Source: Enterococcus aquimarinus (GTDB lineage Bacteria; Bacillota; Bacilli; Lactobacillales; Enterococcaceae). Taken from it: DNA of 64,000 nucleotides. The stretch spans positions 248,001 through 312,000 of the forward strand of contig NZ_JXKD01000001.1 in NCBI RefSeq assembly GCF_001885765.1. The letters run 5' to 3'. Within the stretch, counting starts at the first letter, position 1; every line of letters begins with the position of its first letter. The position numbers and the translations under genes are program-made. The notes under the pieces were generated by a model, which saw only the letters and a list, made by a program, of their open reading frames with translations, did not search any database and had not been told where the DNA came from. Shown one piece after another: positions 28,504 to 42,547 of the stretch.

Positions 28504-28680
28504 ATAAAATTAAATAGTGTCCTTTAATGTAGTCCCGTGAGGCTAAGAAGGCAGTGAAGAGAGATTGAGCTTATTTGCGAATAAGACTCGATGATCTCGT
28601 GTGGAATTTCTATGGCTTTTTGTGTAGCCATAAATCTAAAAACAGTCACTCCTACCTTAAAACGGGTAGGAGTTTTTTTA
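28504..28680 (+). promoter_or_regulatory. PyrR-binding attenuator of the pyr operon
   Basis: The PyrR-binding anti-antiterminator loop is plain: AGTCCCGTGAGGCT at 28531-28544 fits the consensus ARUCCNGNGAGGYU, inside an imperfect hairpin. The terminator is ACTCCTACC (28648-28656) / GGTAGGAGT (28665-28673) with seven T. When UMP is high, PyrR stabilises the binding loop and lets the terminator form, as in Bacillus. Confidence 0.93.
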
Positions 28681-28704
28681 TTGTCAAAATGAAGGAGGAA
28701 GAAC

Positions 28705-29241
28705 ATGAAATCAAAAGAAGTGGTCGATGCGCTAACGATGAAACGAGCAATTACGCGGATAACATATGAAATCATTGAACGGCATCAAGGAATCGAGAAT
28801 GTGGTTTTAATTGGTATTAAAACACGCGGTATTTTTATTGCACAACGGATTGCACAACGATTAAAAGAATTAGAAAATATTGAAGTCCCGGTAGGAGAAC
28901 TTGATATTACGTTATACCGAGATGATAAAAAACAAGAACTTGAAGAAGCGGAATTACATGATTCGAATATCCCAGTTTCATTAGAAGGAAAAGAAGTTAT
29001 TTTAATTGATGATGTTTTGTTTACCGGACGCACTATTCGCGCAGCACTGGATGCCATTATGGATTTTGGTCGGCCAAAACGAATTGGTCTAGCTGTCCTT
29101 GTTGACCGAGGACATCGAGAACTGCCTGTTCGCGCTGATTTTGTTGGAAAAAACATTCCAACTTCAACGAAAGAAGAAATTATTGTGGAAATGCAAGAAT
29201 TAGATGGACGTGACCGCATCGTCATCAAAACAGAAGGGTAG
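28705..29241 (+). CDS. pyrR: Pyrimidine operon attenuator PyrR
   Basis: A 178-residue UMP-responsive RNA-binding regulator, also a weak uracil phosphoribosyltransferase. The PRPP loop is [20 protein letters not shown] (about residues 96-115), and [15 protein letters not shown] is the family's N-terminal block. Ribosome site AAGGAGG. It is the first gene behind its own target site. Confidence 0.97.
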   Translation: MKSKEVVDALTMKRAITRITYEIIERHQGIENVVLIGIKTRGIFIAQRIAQRLKELENIEVPVGELDITLYRDDKKQELEEAELHDSNIPVSLEGKEVILIDDVLFTGRTIRAALDAIMDFGRPKRIGLAVLVDRGHRELPVRADFVGKNIPTSTKEEIIVEMQELDGRDRIVIKTEG

Positions 29242-29251
29242 GAAAGATTTT

Positions 29252-30532
29252 ATGAAAGACACTTTTAGAAATACCGAGGCCGTTTTAGACATCGGTGATC
29301 GACCAAAACCGTTTCAATGGCTTGGTTTAAGCTTACAACATTTATTCACCATGTTTGGTGCGACGGTGCTCGTTCCTCGTTTAGTCGGACTGGATCCTGG
29401 GATTGCCTTAGTGAGTTCTGGCCTTGGAACATTGGTTTACTTAACCATTACCAAAGGAAAAATCCCAGCGTATCTTGGAAGTAGTTTTGCTTTTATTGCC
29501 GCGATGCAAATGCTCATGCAAACGCAAGGTTATCCTGCGATTGCTCAAGGAGCAATGACAACGGGACTAGTTTACCTGATTGTAGCGGTGATTATTCAAA
29601 AAATTGGTGCAGCATGGTTAGATAAAGTGTTACCGCCAATCGTAGTCGGACCAGTTATCATGGTGATCGGGTTAGGTTTAGCAGCTAATGCGGCGAACAG
29701 CGCGATGTTTAATGAAGCTGGCAACTATGACTTTCGATACGTCTTTGTCGCCCTCGCTACCTTAGCATTAACAATCTTTTTCAATATGTGGTTTAAAGGA
29801 TTCTTAGGCTTAATTCCGATTTTACTTGGGATTGTGAGTGGTTATATCGTCGCATTACTGGCTGGAATTGTGGATTTAAGTCTGATTGCCAATGCAAGTT
29901 GGTTCTCATTACCGAATTTTGAAATTCCCTTTGTGCAATATACGCCAACGCTCCAGTTAGGCGCTATCGTCACAATGGCTCCCATTGCTTTTGTGACAAT
30001 GACAGAACATATCGGTCATTTAATGGTTTTGAATAAATTAACGAAACGTAATTTCTTTGACAATCCTGGATTAAGTAAAACCCTCGCAGGTGACGGGGCT
30101 GCGCAAATTGTCGCAGGACTTATCGGTGGTCCGCCAACAACGAGTTATGGTGAAAATATTGGCGTACTCGCAATCACGCGAGTACATAGCGTGTTTGTCA
30201 TTGGTGGGGCAGCAGTTTTTGCAGTCGCTCTTGGCTTCGTCGGGAAAATGAGTGCCTTAATTTTGAGCATTCCAAATCCGGTTATCTCCGGCATTAGTTT
30301 TGTGCTCTTTGGTGTCATTGCCGCGAGTGGCTTAAAAATTTTAATTGAAAACAACATCGACTTTGATCGCAAGAAAAATTTGATCATCGCTTCCGTCATT
30401 TTAGTCGTAGGGATTGGCGGACTCGTATTAGAAATTGGGACCTTCACACTCTCAGCGATGGCTTTAGCGACAGTCTTAGGCATCTTTTTAAATCTTATTT
30501 TACCAGAAACGTCTCGTAGCGAAGAAAAGTAA
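29252..30532 (+). CDS. pyrP: Uracil:proton symporter
   Basis: A 426-residue NCS2-family permease with about 14 hydrophobic segments. It carries the family signatures [18 protein letters not shown] near the start, [10 protein letters not shown], and [20 protein letters not shown] (about residues 290-310). The ATG at 29252 has AGGAAAG; the longer frame starting at 29204 overlaps pyrR and is rejected. Its place between pyrR and pyrB fixes uracil as the likely substrate. Confidence 0.94.
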   Translation: MKDTFRNTEAVLDIGDRPKPFQWLGLSLQHLFTMFGATVLVPRLVGLDPGIALVSSGLGTLVYLTITKGKIPAYLGSSFAFIAAMQMLMQTQGYPAIAQGAMTTGLVYLIVAVIIQKIGAAWLDKVLPPIVVGPVIMVIGLGLAANAANSAMFNEAGNYDFRYVFVALATLALTIFFNMWFKGFLGLIPILLGIVSGYIVALLAGIVDLSLIANASWFSLPNFEIPFVQYTPTLQLGAIVTMAPIAFVTMTEHIGHLMVLNKLTKRNFFDNPGLSKTLAGDGAAQIVAGLIGGPPTTSYGENIGVLAITRVHSVFVIGGAAVFAVALGFVGKMSALILSIPNPVISGISFVLFGVIAASGLKILIENNIDFDRKKNLIIASVILVVGIGGLVLEIGTFTLSAMALATVLGIFLNLILPETSRSEEK

Positions 30533-30549
30533 ATCAAGGAGGAAACAAC

Positions 30550-31476
30550 ATGATTATTCAATCAGAACGCATTAGTTTAAAACATTTATTATCGGTGGAA
30601 GCTTTATCCGACCAAGAAGTGATGGGACTTATCCATCGAGGACAAGAATTTAAACGGGGTGCGCAATGGAATCCTGAGAAAAGTCAGTATTTTGCGACGA
30701 ATTTATTTTTCGAAAATAGTACAAGAACGCATAAAAGCTTTGAAGTAGCGGAAAGAAAACTAGGCATTGAAACGATTGAATTTGAAGAATCAAAAAGCTC
30801 CGTTACAAAAGGTGAAACACTTTATGACACGGTCTTAACGATGTCAGCGATTGGAGTAGACGTCGCAGTCATTCGTCACGGAGATGAACATTACTACGAT
30901 GAATTAATCGAAAGTCGCACGATCCAATGTGGCATCATCAATGGTGGCGATGGAAGTGGTCAACATCCTACGCAATGTTTACTTGATTTAATGACCATCT
31001 ATGAAGAATTTGGTAGCTTTGAGAACTTAAAAGTGGCGATCGTAGGCGATATCACGCACTCGCGTGTCGCAAAATCAAATATGCAAATGTTAAAACGCTT
31101 GGGAGCAAAAGTCTTTTTCTCTGGCCCTAAAGAATGGTATAAAGATGAATTTGAAGTTTACGGACACTACTTGCCACTGGATGAATTAGTCGAAGAAGTC
31201 GATGTGATGATGATGCTTCGTGTCCAACATGAACGCCATGGCGATGAAAAAAGCTTCTCAAAAGAAGAGTATCATCAAGCGTATGGGTTAACGGAAGAGC
31301 GTGCGAAACGTCTTAAAAAACATGCCATTATTATGCACCCAGCACCCGTTAACCGCGATGTAGAACTAGCAGATTCGCTGGTAGAAGGGATGCAATCACG
31401 GATTATTACCCAAATGTCTAACGGTGTTTATATGCGAATGGCCATTTTAGAAGCAGTATTAACAGGACGATCATAA
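30550..31476 (+). CDS. pyrB: Aspartate carbamoyltransferase, catalytic chain
   Basis: A 308-residue enzyme for the second step of UMP synthesis, carbamoyl phosphate plus aspartate to carbamoyl-aspartate. The carbamoyl-phosphate motif is [12 protein letters not shown] (about residues 54-65); [10 protein letters not shown] near 134 and [11 protein letters not shown] near 264 bind substrates. No regulatory PyrI gene is present, as usual in Firmicutes. Ribosome site AAGGAGG. Confidence 0.97.
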   Translation: MIIQSERISLKHLLSVEALSDQEVMGLIHRGQEFKRGAQWNPEKSQYFATNLFFENSTRTHKSFEVAERKLGIETIEFEESKSSVTKGETLYDTVLTMSAIGVDVAVIRHGDEHYYDELIESRTIQCGIINGGDGSGQHPTQCLLDLMTIYEEFGSFENLKVAIVGDITHSRVAKSNMQMLKRLGAKVFFSGPKEWYKDEFEVYGHYLPLDELVEEVDVMMMLRVQHERHGDEKSFSKEEYHQAYGLTEERAKRLKKHAIIMHPAPVNRDVELADSLVEGMQSRIITQMSNGVYMRMAILEAVLTGRS

Positions 31477-31489
31477 GGAGGAAGTAGAC

Positions 31490-32776
31490 ATGAATACATT
31501 AATTAAAAATGGGAGAATTGTTTCTCACGATAACGAATTAACAACGGTAGATATTTGGATTAAAGAAGGAAAGATTCACGCAATTGGTGAAGCATTTAAT
31601 GCCGAAACATTTGAACAAGTGATTGACGTGAAAGGTCAATTGATTACGCCAGGATTAGTCGATGTCCATGTCCATTTTAGAGAGCCTGGTTTTACGTATA
31701 AAGAAACGATTGAAACCGGAAGTCAAGCAGCAGCACGGGGAGGATTCACAACGGTCTGTGCAATGCCGAACTTAAACCCAGTCCCAGATACTGTCGAACG
31801 TTTTGAAGAAGTCCAAAAAATCATTGATCGTGACGCGGTGGTCAAAGTCTTGCAATATGCGCCAATGACTGAAAACTTACATAGTGAAACATTAGTCGAT
31901 TATGATGGTTTAACACAAGCTGGAGCCTTTGCTTTTACCAACGATGGCGTTGGGGTTCAAACAGCGGGGACGATGTACTTAGCGATGAAAGCTGCGGCTA
32001 AAAATAATCGTTCAATCGTAGCCCATACCGAGGATGAGTCCTTATTGTTTGACGGTGTGATGCACTTAGGCAAACGTTCAGAAGAGTTAGGCTTACCTGG
32101 AATCATGAGTGCGACAGAATCTTCGCAAATCGCGCGTGACTTACTTTTAGCAGAAGAAACAGGTGTTCATTATCATGTGTGCCACGTATCAAGTAAAGAA
32201 AGTGTTCGAATTATTCGTGAAGCCAAGCAAGCAGGAATCAACGTAACATGCGAAGTTTGCCCACACCATCTCGTTTTAATGGATGAAGATATTCCAGAAG
32301 ATAATGGTTATTGGAAAATGAATCCACCGCTCCGGGCGAGTGATGACCAAAAAGCACTGATTGAAGGTTTATTAGATGGCACGATTGACTGTATTGCAAC
32401 GGACCATGCACCTCATAGTCACGAAGAAAAAAATCAAAGTTTTGTTGATTCACCATTTGGAATTGTGGGCTCCGAATATGCTTTCCAAATGATTTACACG
32501 CACTTTGTAAAAACAGGTGTTTTCACTTTAGAACAAGTTGTTGATTGGATGGCGATTAAACCAGCAGAAATCTTTGGTTTAAATGCTGGGCGTCTGACGA
32601 TTGGCGGACCCGCAGATCTTGCAATTTTTGATTTAGAAACGGAATATGTAGTCGATGATCAACAATTTTTATCAAAGAGTATTAATACACCATTCGTTGG
32701 GTGGAAATTATATGGTGATACAACAGTGACACTCGTAGATGGTAAAATAGCATGGCAAAAAAAAGGTGGGAAATAA
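31490..32776 (+). CDS. pyrC: Dihydroorotase
   Basis: A 428-residue class I amidohydrolase, third step of UMP synthesis. Metal ligands: DVHVHFREPG (about residues 58-67), the HTE and CHVSS His residues in the middle and ATDHAPH near 304. It has AGGAGG before the ATG and sits 13 bases after pyrB. Confidence 0.97.
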   Translation: MNTLIKNGRIVSHDNELTTVDIWIKEGKIHAIGEAFNAETFEQVIDVKGQLITPGLVDVHVHFREPGFTYKETIETGSQAAARGGFTTVCAMPNLNPVPDTVERFEEVQKIIDRDAVVKVLQYAPMTENLHSETLVDYDGLTQAGAFAFTNDGVGVQTAGTMYLAMKAAAKNNRSIVAHTEDESLLFDGVMHLGKRSEELGLPGIMSATESSQIARDLLLAEETGVHYHVCHVSSKESVRIIREAKQAGINVTCEVCPHHLVLMDEDIPEDNGYWKMNPPLRASDDQKALIEGLLDGTIDCIATDHAPHSHEEKNQSFVDSPFGIVGSEYAFQMIYTHFVKTGVFTLEQVVDWMAIKPAEIFGLNAGRLTIGGPADLAIFDLETEYVVDDQQFLSKSINTPFVGWKLYGDTTVTLVDGKIAWQKKGGK

Positions 32777-32779
32777 TAG

Positions 32780-33856
32780 ATGAAACGTTGGCTAATTTTA
32801 GAAGATGGTACGTATTTTGAAGGAGAAGGTTTTGGCGGAACAAGTAATGTTATTGGTGAAATTGTCTTTACCACTGGGATGACAGGTTATCAAGAAACAA
32901 TTACAAGTCAAAGTACAAATGGACAAATCGTCACATTTACTTATCCATTGATTGGAAATTGTGGCATTAACCGTGATGACTTTGAGTCGCTTTCACCTAC
33001 TTGTAAAGGAATTGTTGTCAAAGAACATGCACGCCTCGCAAGTAACTGGCGCAGTCAAATGACACTTGATGAGTTTTTAACACGTAAAGGGATTCCTGGG
33101 ATTGCCGGGATTGATACACGCGCATTAACACGCAAAATTCGCGAAAAAGGCACAATGAAAGCAAGTATTGTCGATGCAAGTGATGAATTTCATCATGCGT
33201 ATGATCAATTAAAAGCGGCAGTGCTTCCAACGAACCAAGTGGAACAAGTCTCAACCGTTAAACCTTATCCTTGTCCTGGAATAGGTCATAATGTTGTGAT
33301 TCTTGATTTAGGATTAAAACACAGTACGATGCAAGAATTAGTCAAACGAGAATGTAATCTAACGGTCTTACCGTTTAATGCGACAGCAGAAGAAATCTTA
33401 GAATTAAGTCCAGATGGTGTCTTGCTGACAAATGGACCGGGCAATCCTAAAAACTTGCCGACCCTGGTCGAGATGGTGAAAGAAATCCAAGGAAAAGTAC
33501 CACTATTTGGCATTGCGCTCGGACATCAAATTTTTGCGCTAGCCAATGGTGCCGATACGTATAAAATGACATTTGGCCATCACGGAAATCATCCAGTTCG
33601 TCAATTAGAGACTGGAAAAGTTCACTTCAGTGCGCAAGGTCATGGCTTTGCAGTCGAAAAAACTAGTGTAGACCCTGATCAATTAACCGTTACCTATTTA
33701 GAAATCAATGATCAATCAATCGAAGGATTAAAACACAACAAATATCCAGCTTTCAGCGTTCAATTTCAGCCGGATGCATCACCTGGAACACACGATGCCT
33801 TATACGTATTTGATGAATTTATCGCAATGATGGATACATGGAAGGAGCACAATTAA
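32780..33856 (+). CDS. pyrAA: Carbamoyl-phosphate synthase small subunit with degenerate glutaminase triad
   Basis: A 358-residue small subunit that normally hydrolyses glutamine and passes ammonia to the large subunit. The N-terminal domain ([24 protein letters not shown]) and class I amidotransferase fold ([11 protein letters not shown]) are intact in length. However, the nucleophile motif reads GIALGHQ rather than GICLGHQ, so Cys is Ala246 (codon GCG), and the His/Glu motif reads FQPDA rather than FHPEA (Gln330, Asp332). The 246-330 spacing equals that of C269-H353 in E. coli CarA, so the alignment is exact. FGHHGNHPV is also one residue shorter than the usual FGHRGxNHPV. Glutaminase activity is predicted to be lost. 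The stop overlaps the pyrAB start. Confidence 0.95.
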   Translation: MKRWLILEDGTYFEGEGFGGTSNVIGEIVFTTGMTGYQETITSQSTNGQIVTFTYPLIGNCGINRDDFESLSPTCKGIVVKEHARLASNWRSQMTLDEFLTRKGIPGIAGIDTRALTRKIREKGTMKASIVDASDEFHHAYDQLKAAVLPTNQVEQVSTVKPYPCPGIGHNVVILDLGLKHSTMQELVKRECNLTVLPFNATAEEILELSPDGVLLTNGPGNPKNLPTLVEMVKEIQGKVPLFGIALGHQIFALANGADTYKMTFGHHGNHPVRQLETGKVHFSAQGHGFAVEKTSVDPDQLTVTYLEINDQSIEGLKHNKYPAFSVQFQPDASPGTHDALYVFDEFIAMMDTWKEHN

Positions 33857-36800
33857 TGCCAAGACGTACAGATATTAAGAAGATTATGGTGATCGGCTCA
33901 GGTCCTATTATTATTGGGCAAGCAGCAGAGTTTGACTACGCAGGGACCCAAGCTTGTCTAGCACTGCGAGAAGAAGGATATGAAGTTGTATTAGTCAATT
34001 CCAATCCAGCAACCATCATGACGGATAAAGAAGTAGCCGATAAAGTCTACATCGAACCGATTACGTTCGAGTTCGTTGCGCGAATTTTACGCAAAGAACA
34101 ACCCGATGCGCTTTTACCTACTTTGGGTGGTCAAACAGGCTTGAATATGGCGATGGAATTAGCACAATCGGGTATTTTAAAAGAATTAAATATTGAGTTA
34201 CTTGGAACAAAGCTTTCTGCTATTGATCAAGCGGAAGATCGCGATTTGTTTAAACAATTAATGGAAGAATTGAACCAACCAATTCCAGAATCAGTGATTG
34301 TCACAACCGTTGAAGAAGCGGTTGATTTTGCTAATAAAATTGGCTATCCCATCATCGTTCGCCCGGCGTTTACAATGGGCGGAACGGGAGGCGGGATGTG
34401 CGATAATGAAGCAGAATTACGTCATATCGCTGAAAACGGCCTAAAGCTATCCCCTGCAACGCAATGTTTAATTGAACGCAGCATCGCAGGTTATAAAGAA
34501 ATTGAATACGAAGTGATGCGAGATTCAGCCGACAATGCGATTGTTGTTTGCAATATGGAAAATTTTGATCCAGTCGGGATTCATACGGGTGATTCGATCG
34601 TTTTTGCACCAAGTCAAACCTTAACGGATGTTGAGCACCAAATGCTTCGTGACGCATCGTTGATGATTATTCGGGCCCTTGGCATTGAAGGAGGATGTAA
34701 CGTTCAGTTAGCGTTAGATACAGATAGTTTTAACTACTATGTCATTGAAGTTAACCCTCGTGTTTCTCGGTCATCCGCTTTAGCAAGTAAAGCAACAGGG
34801 TTCCCAATTGCCAAATTAGCCGCAAAAATCGCTGTAGGATTGACGCTTGATGAAATGATTAATCCCGTCACAGGGACGTCTTTTGCCGAATTTGAACCAA
34901 CGATTGATTATGTGGTTTCTAAGATTCCACGTTGGCCCTTTGATAAATTTGAAAGTGGTGAACGCTTGCTTGGAACACAAATGAAAGCAACTGGTGAAGT
35001 GATGGCGATGGGACGTAACATTGAAGAATCCCTCTTAAAAGCGGTTCGTTCATTAGAGATTGGTACGTACCATTTGGAAATGGCTGAACTAAGTCAAGTA
35101 ACCGATCAAGTATTACTTGAAAAAGTCGTCAAAGCCCAAGATGATCGGTTGTTTTACTTGGTTGAAGCCTTACGACGTGGATTTAGTCTGGATGCCCTCT
35201 ATGAGATGACGAAGATTGATCGTTTATTCTTAGATAAAATCTTACATATCGTTGAAATAGAGCAGACATTGATGGACAATGCTCAAAATCTGCCAACGTT
35301 AAAAATGGCGAAACAACACGGCTTCACGGATCGTAAAATTGCCGAATTATGGGGGATGACAGAAAAAGAAGTCCGTGACTTGCGTTTAACTCATAACTTA
35401 CAACCCGTTTATAAAATGGTTGATACGTGTGCGGCGCAATTTGAATCTAATACACCGTATTTTTATAGCACTTATGAGTTTGAAAATGAAAGTCAAAAAA
35501 GTGAGCGTCCATCGATTTTAGTCTTAGGTTCAGGTCCAATCCGGATTGGACAAGGGGTAGAATTTGATTACGCGACGGTTCACTCTGTTAAAGCGATCCA
35601 AGCAGCCGGCTATGAAGCAATTATTATGAATAGTAATCCAGAAACGGTCTCGACAGACTTTTCCATTTCGGATAAATTGTATTTTGAGCCGTTGACCTTA
35701 GAAGATGTGTTAAATGTGATTGATTTAGAACAACCGCTTGGCGTTATCGTACAATTTGGAGGTCAAACTGCTATTAACTTAGCAGAACCACTTGCTCAAA
35801 ATGGTGTTACGATTTTAGGCACAACCATTGCGGATTTAGATCGTGCAGAAAATCGTCATTTATTTGAAAAAGCGCTACAAGAATTAAGTATTCCACAACC
35901 CATGGGGGATACGGCAACTAGTATCCCAGAAGCCGTAGCAATTGCCGATAAAATTGGGTATCCAGTCTTAGTTCGTCCAAGTTATGTCCTAGGTGGCCGC
36001 GGTATGGAAATTGTCGAGAATCAAAATGACTTGCAAGATTATATGAAGTCAGCTGTTAAAGCTTCGCCTGAACATCCTGTTTTAATTGATCGTTATTTAC
36101 TCGGCAAAGAATGTGAAGTCGATGCGATTTGTGATGGGGAAACCGTGCTTATTCCTGGAATCATGGAACATATTGAACGGGCTGGTGTTCACTCCGGTGA
36201 CTCGATGGCTGTTTATCCACCACAAAATTTATCAAAAAAAATTATTGAAACAATCGAAGACTATACCAAACGTCTTGCACTTGGGTTAAACTGTATAGGG
36301 ATGATGAATATTCAATTTGTTATTTATGAAGAAGAAGTGTATGTGATTGAAGTCAATCCTCGTGCAAGTCGAACAGTGCCGTTTCTAAGTAAAGTGACCA
36401 ATATCCCGATGTCACAAGTGGCGACAAAAGTGATTTTAGGTGAAAAACTAGTGGATTTAGGGTATCAAACAGGCTTATATCCGACTTCTGATTTGGTCCA
36501 CATTAAAGCGCCAGTCTTCTCTTTCACAAAACTCTTGAAGGTTGATACGTACTTAGGCCCTGAAATGAAGTCAACGGGGGAAGTAATGGGGACGGATCAT
36601 AATCTTGAAAAGGCACTTTATAAAGCTTTTGAAGCGTCAGGCTTAACCATTCCCGAATTTGGCTCCGTTTTATTTACGATTGCTGATGAAACGAAAGAAG
36701 AAGCACTTGCCTTGGCAAAACGTTTTTCTGAAATTGGCTTTACGTTGACTGCAACGAGTGGCACGGCCGCATTTTTAGCCCAACATGGGTTACGTGTACG

Positions 36801-37041
36801 CAGTGTGGCCAAAATTACAGAAGACACTCAAAAAGAAACGGTTGTTGATATGATTCGTCATGGCCGTACTCAAGTAGTGATTAACACAATGGATAAAAAT
36901 CGACAAAATGCTTCAAAAGACGGTTTTATTATTCGCCGAGAAGCAGTCGAGCACGGAGTCCCATTATTTACGTCGTTAGATACGGCTGATGCGATCTTAA
37001 AAGTAATGGAATCACGCGCATTTTCAGTCAATGCGATTTAA
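33856..37041 (+). CDS. pyrAB: Carbamoyl-phosphate synthase large subunit
   Basis: A 1061-residue synthetase with two ATP-grasp halves: [20 protein letters not shown] at the start and [20 protein letters not shown] near residue 560, each with its [12 protein letters not shown] / [14 protein letters not shown] loop. An allosteric MGS-like domain is at the C-terminus ([14 protein letters not shown]). Both halves look intact, so ammonia-dependent carbamoyl phosphate synthesis should still work. Its ATG overlaps the pyrAA stop (TAATG), and the ribosome site is GGAAGGAG. The longer frame starting at 33838 is rejected. Confidence 0.97.
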   Translation: MPRRTDIKKIMVIGSGPIIIGQAAEFDYAGTQACLALREEGYEVVLVNSNPATIMTDKEVADKVYIEPITFEFVARILRKEQPDALLPTLGGQTGLNMAMELAQSGILKELNIELLGTKLSAIDQAEDRDLFKQLMEELNQPIPESVIVTTVEEAVDFANKIGYPIIVRPAFTMGGTGGGMCDNEAELRHIAENGLKLSPATQCLIERSIAGYKEIEYEVMRDSADNAIVVCNMENFDPVGIHTGDSIVFAPSQTLTDVEHQMLRDASLMIIRALGIEGGCNVQLALDTDSFNYYVIEVNPRVSRSSALASKATGFPIAKLAAKIAVGLTLDEMINPVTGTSFAEFEPTIDYVVSKIPRWPFDKFESGERLLGTQMKATGEVMAMGRNIEESLLKAVRSLEIGTYHLEMAELSQVTDQVLLEKVVKAQDDRLFYLVEALRRGFSLDALYEMTKIDRLFLDKILHIVEIEQTLMDNAQNLPTLKMAKQHGFTDRKIAELWGMTEKEVRDLRLTHNLQPVYKMVDTCAAQFESNTPYFYSTYEFENESQKSERPSILVLGSGPIRIGQGVEFDYATVHSVKAIQAAGYEAIIMNSNPETVSTDFSISDKLYFEPLTLEDVLNVIDLEQPLGVIVQFGGQTAINLAEPLAQNGVTILGTTIADLDRAENRHLFEKALQELSIPQPMGDTATSIPEAVAIADKIGYPVLVRPSYVLGGRGMEIVENQNDLQDYMKSAVKASPEHPVLIDRYLLGKECEVDAICDGETVLIPGIMEHIERAGVHSGDSMAVYPPQNLSKKIIETIEDYTKRLALGLNCIGMMNIQFVIYEEEVYVIEVNPRASRTVPFLSKVTNIPMSQVATKVILGEKLVDLGYQTGLYPTSDLVHIKAPVFSFTKLLKVDTYLGPEMKSTGEVMGTDHNLEKALYKAFEASGLTIPEFGSVLFTIADETKEEALALAKRFSEIGFTLTATSGTAAFLAQHGLRVRSVAKITEDTQKETVVDMIRHGRTQVVINTMDKNRQNASKDGFIIRREAVEHGVPLFTSLDTADAILKVMESRAFSVNAI

Positions 37042-37074
37042 AAAGAGAGTCAGTTGAAAGGAGATTATAATCTC

Positions 37075-39505
<2,431 letters not shown>

Positions 39506-40135
39506 ATGACATTAGCAAAAAAAATTGCGAAAGATTTACTAGAAATTGAGGCAGTTTTCTTAAATCCCGAAAATCCTTTTACGTGGGCAAGTGGCTTAAA
39601 AAGCCCTATCTATTGCGATAATCGTATGACAATGAGTTATCCAGCCGTTCGTCGTGCGATTGCGAATGGTTTAGCAGAAAAAATTAAAGCGGAATTTCCC
39701 GAAGTAGAAGTCATTGCAGGGACAGCAACAGCAGGCATTCCGCATGCTGCGTGGATTGCGGAAATTTTAGATTTACCGATGGTTTATATCAGAAGCAAAG
39801 CCAAAGACCATGGAAAAGGCAATCAAATTGAAGGCCGTATTACAGAAGGGCAAAAAATGGTGGTTGTGGAAGATTTAATTTCAACCGGCGGTAGTGTACT
39901 AGAAGCTTGTGAAGCAGCAACTCGTGAAGGAGCAGATGTCGTGGGTGTCGCTGCAATCTTTACCTATGAATTACCAAAAGGATTAGAAAACTTTAAAGCT
40001 GCAGAAATGCCTTTAATCACCTTAACCAACTACACGACTTTATTGGAAAGTGCGCTAGAAGCTAACTATATCGAAGAAAAAGATTTAGCCTTACTCGCAA
40101 ATTGGAAAAAAGATCCGGTGAACTGGTTAAATTAA
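39506..40135 (+). CDS. pyrE: Orotate phosphoribosyltransferase
   Basis: A 209-residue enzyme making OMP from orotate and PRPP. PRPP loop [17 protein letters not shown] near residue 115; substrate-facing [16 protein letters not shown] at the N-terminus and [15 protein letters not shown] in the flexible catalytic loop. It starts directly after the pyrF stop and ends the operon. Confidence 0.97.
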   Translation: MTLAKKIAKDLLEIEAVFLNPENPFTWASGLKSPIYCDNRMTMSYPAVRRAIANGLAEKIKAEFPEVEVIAGTATAGIPHAAWIAEILDLPMVYIRSKAKDHGKGNQIEGRITEGQKMVVVEDLISTGGSVLEACEAATREGADVVGVAAIFTYELPKGLENFKAAEMPLITLTNYTTLLESALEANYIEEKDLALLANWKKDPVNWLN

Positions 40136-40158
40136 CCAGTAATCTGTTTGAAATCCAC

Positions 40159-40207
40159 AAAAAAGAAAGAGCTATGACAGCTAATCTGTCGCAGCTCTTT
40201 CTTTTTT
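40159..40207 (+). terminator. pyr operon terminator 1
   Basis: AAAGAAAGAGCT pairs with AGCTCTTTCTTT, with an inner GACA/TGTC stem and six T. Confidence 0.92.
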
Positions 40208-40225
40208 AGGCTGTATAACTTTTAG

Positions 40226-40265
40226 TGTTGAGGACTAAAATTCGTATTATTCCTCAACGTTTTTT
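40226..40265 (+). terminator. pyr operon terminator 2
   Basis: GTTGAGG (40227-40233) / CCTCAAC (40252-40258) followed by six T, a back-up terminator. The remaining 100 bases before rqcH hold nothing else I can identify. Confidence 0.7.
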
Positions 40266-40367
40266 CGGATAGATTATCTTTTTGATGATAGACTCATCGC
40301 TTAAACATTTTCTTTTATCATTTCTTTCATTATTTGGGGAAGAGCCCTTTTTTATTAGAGATCATGA

Positions 40368-42080
40368 CTATTTTTGTGGAGGAGTTTTCATTTGTTCCAC
40401 TCGCGCCTCTTCAGGCGTGATAAAAAAGGTTTTTTGATTATCATAAATGACGTAACCCGGTTTTGCACCACGCGGTTTTCGGACGTGTCGAACTTGAACG
40501 ATATCGACCGGAACTTGCGCGGAATGACGGTATTTTGAATAATAAGCAGCTAATTCAGCCGCTTCAATCATCGTTTCTTCGCTTGGATCGGTACTACGAA
40601 TGATGACGTGCGAGCCTGGAATGTCTTTTGCATGCAACCAAAATTCATTCTTATTGGCTGTTTTCAAAGTCAGTTGATCATTTTGTAAATTATTTCTTCC
40701 TACTAAAATTTCCGTACCGTCAGAAGCATAAAAAAGCGCCGGTTTGGCTTTTTGCGTGCTTCTTTTTTGTTTGACAGAAGAGCGTTTGAGGTAACCTTCC
40801 ATAATTAACTCTTCTTTAATCAACTCGACATCCATAGGCCCAGCAATTTCTAATTGTGAAAGGACACTATGCAAATAATCGATTTCTGCTTGGGTTTCCT
40901 TTAATTGTTCGCCGACAACTTTGACGGCATTGCGTAATTTTTGATACCGTTGGAAATATTTTTGCGCATTTTGATTAGGAGTCAATGCCGGATCGAGTTG
41001 GATTTCCATTAAACGGTCTTCTTCATAGTAATTTGGCAATTTGACGAGCTTTTCTCCACGTGGGACTTCATGTAAAAAAGTCGTGAGCAGTTCTCCTTTT
41101 TGCCGGAGCAACTCTGCTTTTTCCGCTTCGATGAGCGTTGCTTCGCGTTTGCCCCGTTTTCCTTCATTGCGTTTAATCTCATTCGTAATTTTCTTAATGA
41201 GTTGTCCACCTTGCTGTTTAACACGATCACGTTCAGCTTTTTCGTGATAAAAAGCATCCAGCAGTTCACTTAATGAGTTAAAGTGCGAGACTGTTGTAGT
41301 GTCGTCCACAAGAGACGGATAGAGAAAGGGAATAAAATATTCCTTTTTTTCCGTTTGAAGCATAGTGGGTTGAATTTGTTCGAACGCTTTTAAAAACGCT
41401 TGCCAAACGGGTAATTTTTCATTAGGATTCGCATTTAAGCGACTCGCCAATTCTGTCGCGGTATCGCGGCCAAAACCTTGAAACGATTGTTGAATCGTAC
41501 TTGGAGTGAGTGTTGTCAGTAACGACAGTTGTTCGAAGGCTTGTTTATCCGTAATTTGAAAAGGATTTAAGCCATTGGGTTTTGGGGGATCGGTGTACAT
41601 GGCGCCTGGTAAAATCGAGCGATAGGAGTTTTGCGAACTCCCAATATGTTTAACCGAATCGAGAATTTTTCCGCTCTCACGATTTAATAATAAAATGGTA
41701 CTATGGCGACCCATTAACTCCACGACAAGCACTAAATCTTCTAAGTCACCTAATTCATTCCGGTGACTAAAAGAAAAGTGAATGATTCGATCATTTTCAA
41801 CTTGTTCAATCTCTTGGAGCAAGGCACCATCTAAATGTTTACGAAGCATCATCACAAAGTTTGGCGGCGTGTCAGGATTTTGATACGTCATATTTGTTAA
41901 GTGGATTCGTGCATAACTGGGATGAGCAGATAACAATAATTTATGGTTTTTCCCTAAAGAACGAATCACTAAAACGAGTTCATTGGGATAGGGTTGGTGA
42001 ATTTTACTAATTCGTCCACCCGTTAACTTCTCGCGTAATTCTTGAATCATTACGTGCGTAAATACACCATCAAAAGACAT
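40368..42080 (-). CDS. rqcH: RqcH/NFACT ribosome quality-control protein (FbpA)
   Basis: A 570-residue NFACT protein. In Bacillus the homologue adds C-terminal Ala tails to peptides on stalled 50S subunits; older work on streptococci and listeria called it fibronectin-binding protein A. NFACT-N starts MSFDGVFTHVMIQELREKLTGGRI, the conserved Asp-Arg pair (ENDRII) lies near residue 98, a coiled coil spans about 280-420, and NFACT-R (LHAKDIPGSHVIIR, ILVGRNNLQND) is near 450-500. It has an AGGAGGG site and is monocistronic. Confidence 0.93.
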   Translation of the reverse strand: MSFDGVFTHVMIQELREKLTGGRISKIHQPYPNELVLVIRSLGKNHKLLLSAHPSYARIHLTNMTYQNPDTPPNFVMMLRKHLDGALLQEIEQVENDRIIHFSFSHRNELGDLEDLVLVVELMGRHSTILLLNRESGKILDSVKHIGSSQNSYRSILPGAMYTDPPKPNGLNPFQITDKQAFEQLSLLTTLTPSTIQQSFQGFGRDTATELASRLNANPNEKLPVWQAFLKAFEQIQPTMLQTEKKEYFIPFLYPSLVDDTTTVSHFNSLSELLDAFYHEKAERDRVKQQGGQLIKKITNEIKRNEGKRGKREATLIEAEKAELLRQKGELLTTFLHEVPRGEKLVKLPNYYEEDRLMEIQLDPALTPNQNAQKYFQRYQKLRNAVKVVGEQLKETQAEIDYLHSVLSQLEIAGPMDVELIKEELIMEGYLKRSSVKQKRSTQKAKPALFYASDGTEILVGRNNLQNDQLTLKTANKNEFWLHAKDIPGSHVIIRSTDPSEETMIEAAELAAYYSKYRHSAQVPVDIVQVRHVRKPRGAKPGYVIYDNQKTFFITPEEARVEQMKTPPQK

Positions 42081-42110
42081 TCATAACCCTCCTTATTTTC
42101 GAGTTTTCAT

Positions 42111-42157
42111 AAAAAATGGGAAGTAGAAATGCTAAACCGCTACTTCTAATTCCCATG
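42111..42157 (-). terminator. Terminator of the DUF1622 gene
   Basis: Read on the minus strand, ATGGGAA pairs with TTCCCAT, with an inner GTAG/CTAC stem, followed by six T. Confidence 0.75.
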
Positions 42158-42172
42158 GAATCCTCGCATTTT

Positions 42173-42547
42173 TCATTTTTTTAATTCTTCTTGTTCTTTT
42201 TTCGCATCCATCATTTCTTTATGTAGGAAATAAGCCATCACGGTACGGATAACGACCATCGACGCTAAAATAATTAAATCTTGGATCGATGGATTAATAA
42301 TCGATTCTACAATATCTGCTGCAATTAAAATTTCTAAACTTAGTAAAATATAACTCCCTAAAAAACTACGGATACCTGTAATATTGTATCTGGAATCAAC
42401 ACGAGTTGGATGCCGCAATTCGGTTTGGAAAAAATCTTTAATCGCTAAGACGATTCCCCACATTAAGACTAAAATACATAAGATATACAAAAGGAAGACA
42501 ATCGTTTCAAAAAGTGGTAGTACTAGATGCATCATTTGTTGCTTCAT
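42173..42547 (-). CDS. DUF1622 membrane protein
   Basis: A 124-residue protein with three hydrophobic segments (about residues 8-32, 58-78 and 88-105), a conserved RxxLGSYILLSLEILIAADIVES block and a charged Lys/Glu tail. This is the DUF1622 family; no function is known. The ATG at the complement of 42545-42547 has AAAGGAG. It is divergent from the following plus-strand gene. Confidence 0.8.
   Translation of the reverse strand: MKQQMMHLVLPLFETIVFLLYILCILVLMWGIVLAIKDFFQTELRHPTRVDSRYNITGIRSFLGSYILLSLEILIAADIVESIINPSIQDLIILASMVVIRTVMAYFLHKEMMDAKKEQEELKK

Noticed and set aside
28785-29228. 147-residue minus-strand frame inside pyrR
   Set aside because: Shadow frame with Ser/Arg/Ile bias typical of antisense coding; the plus-strand gene is certain.
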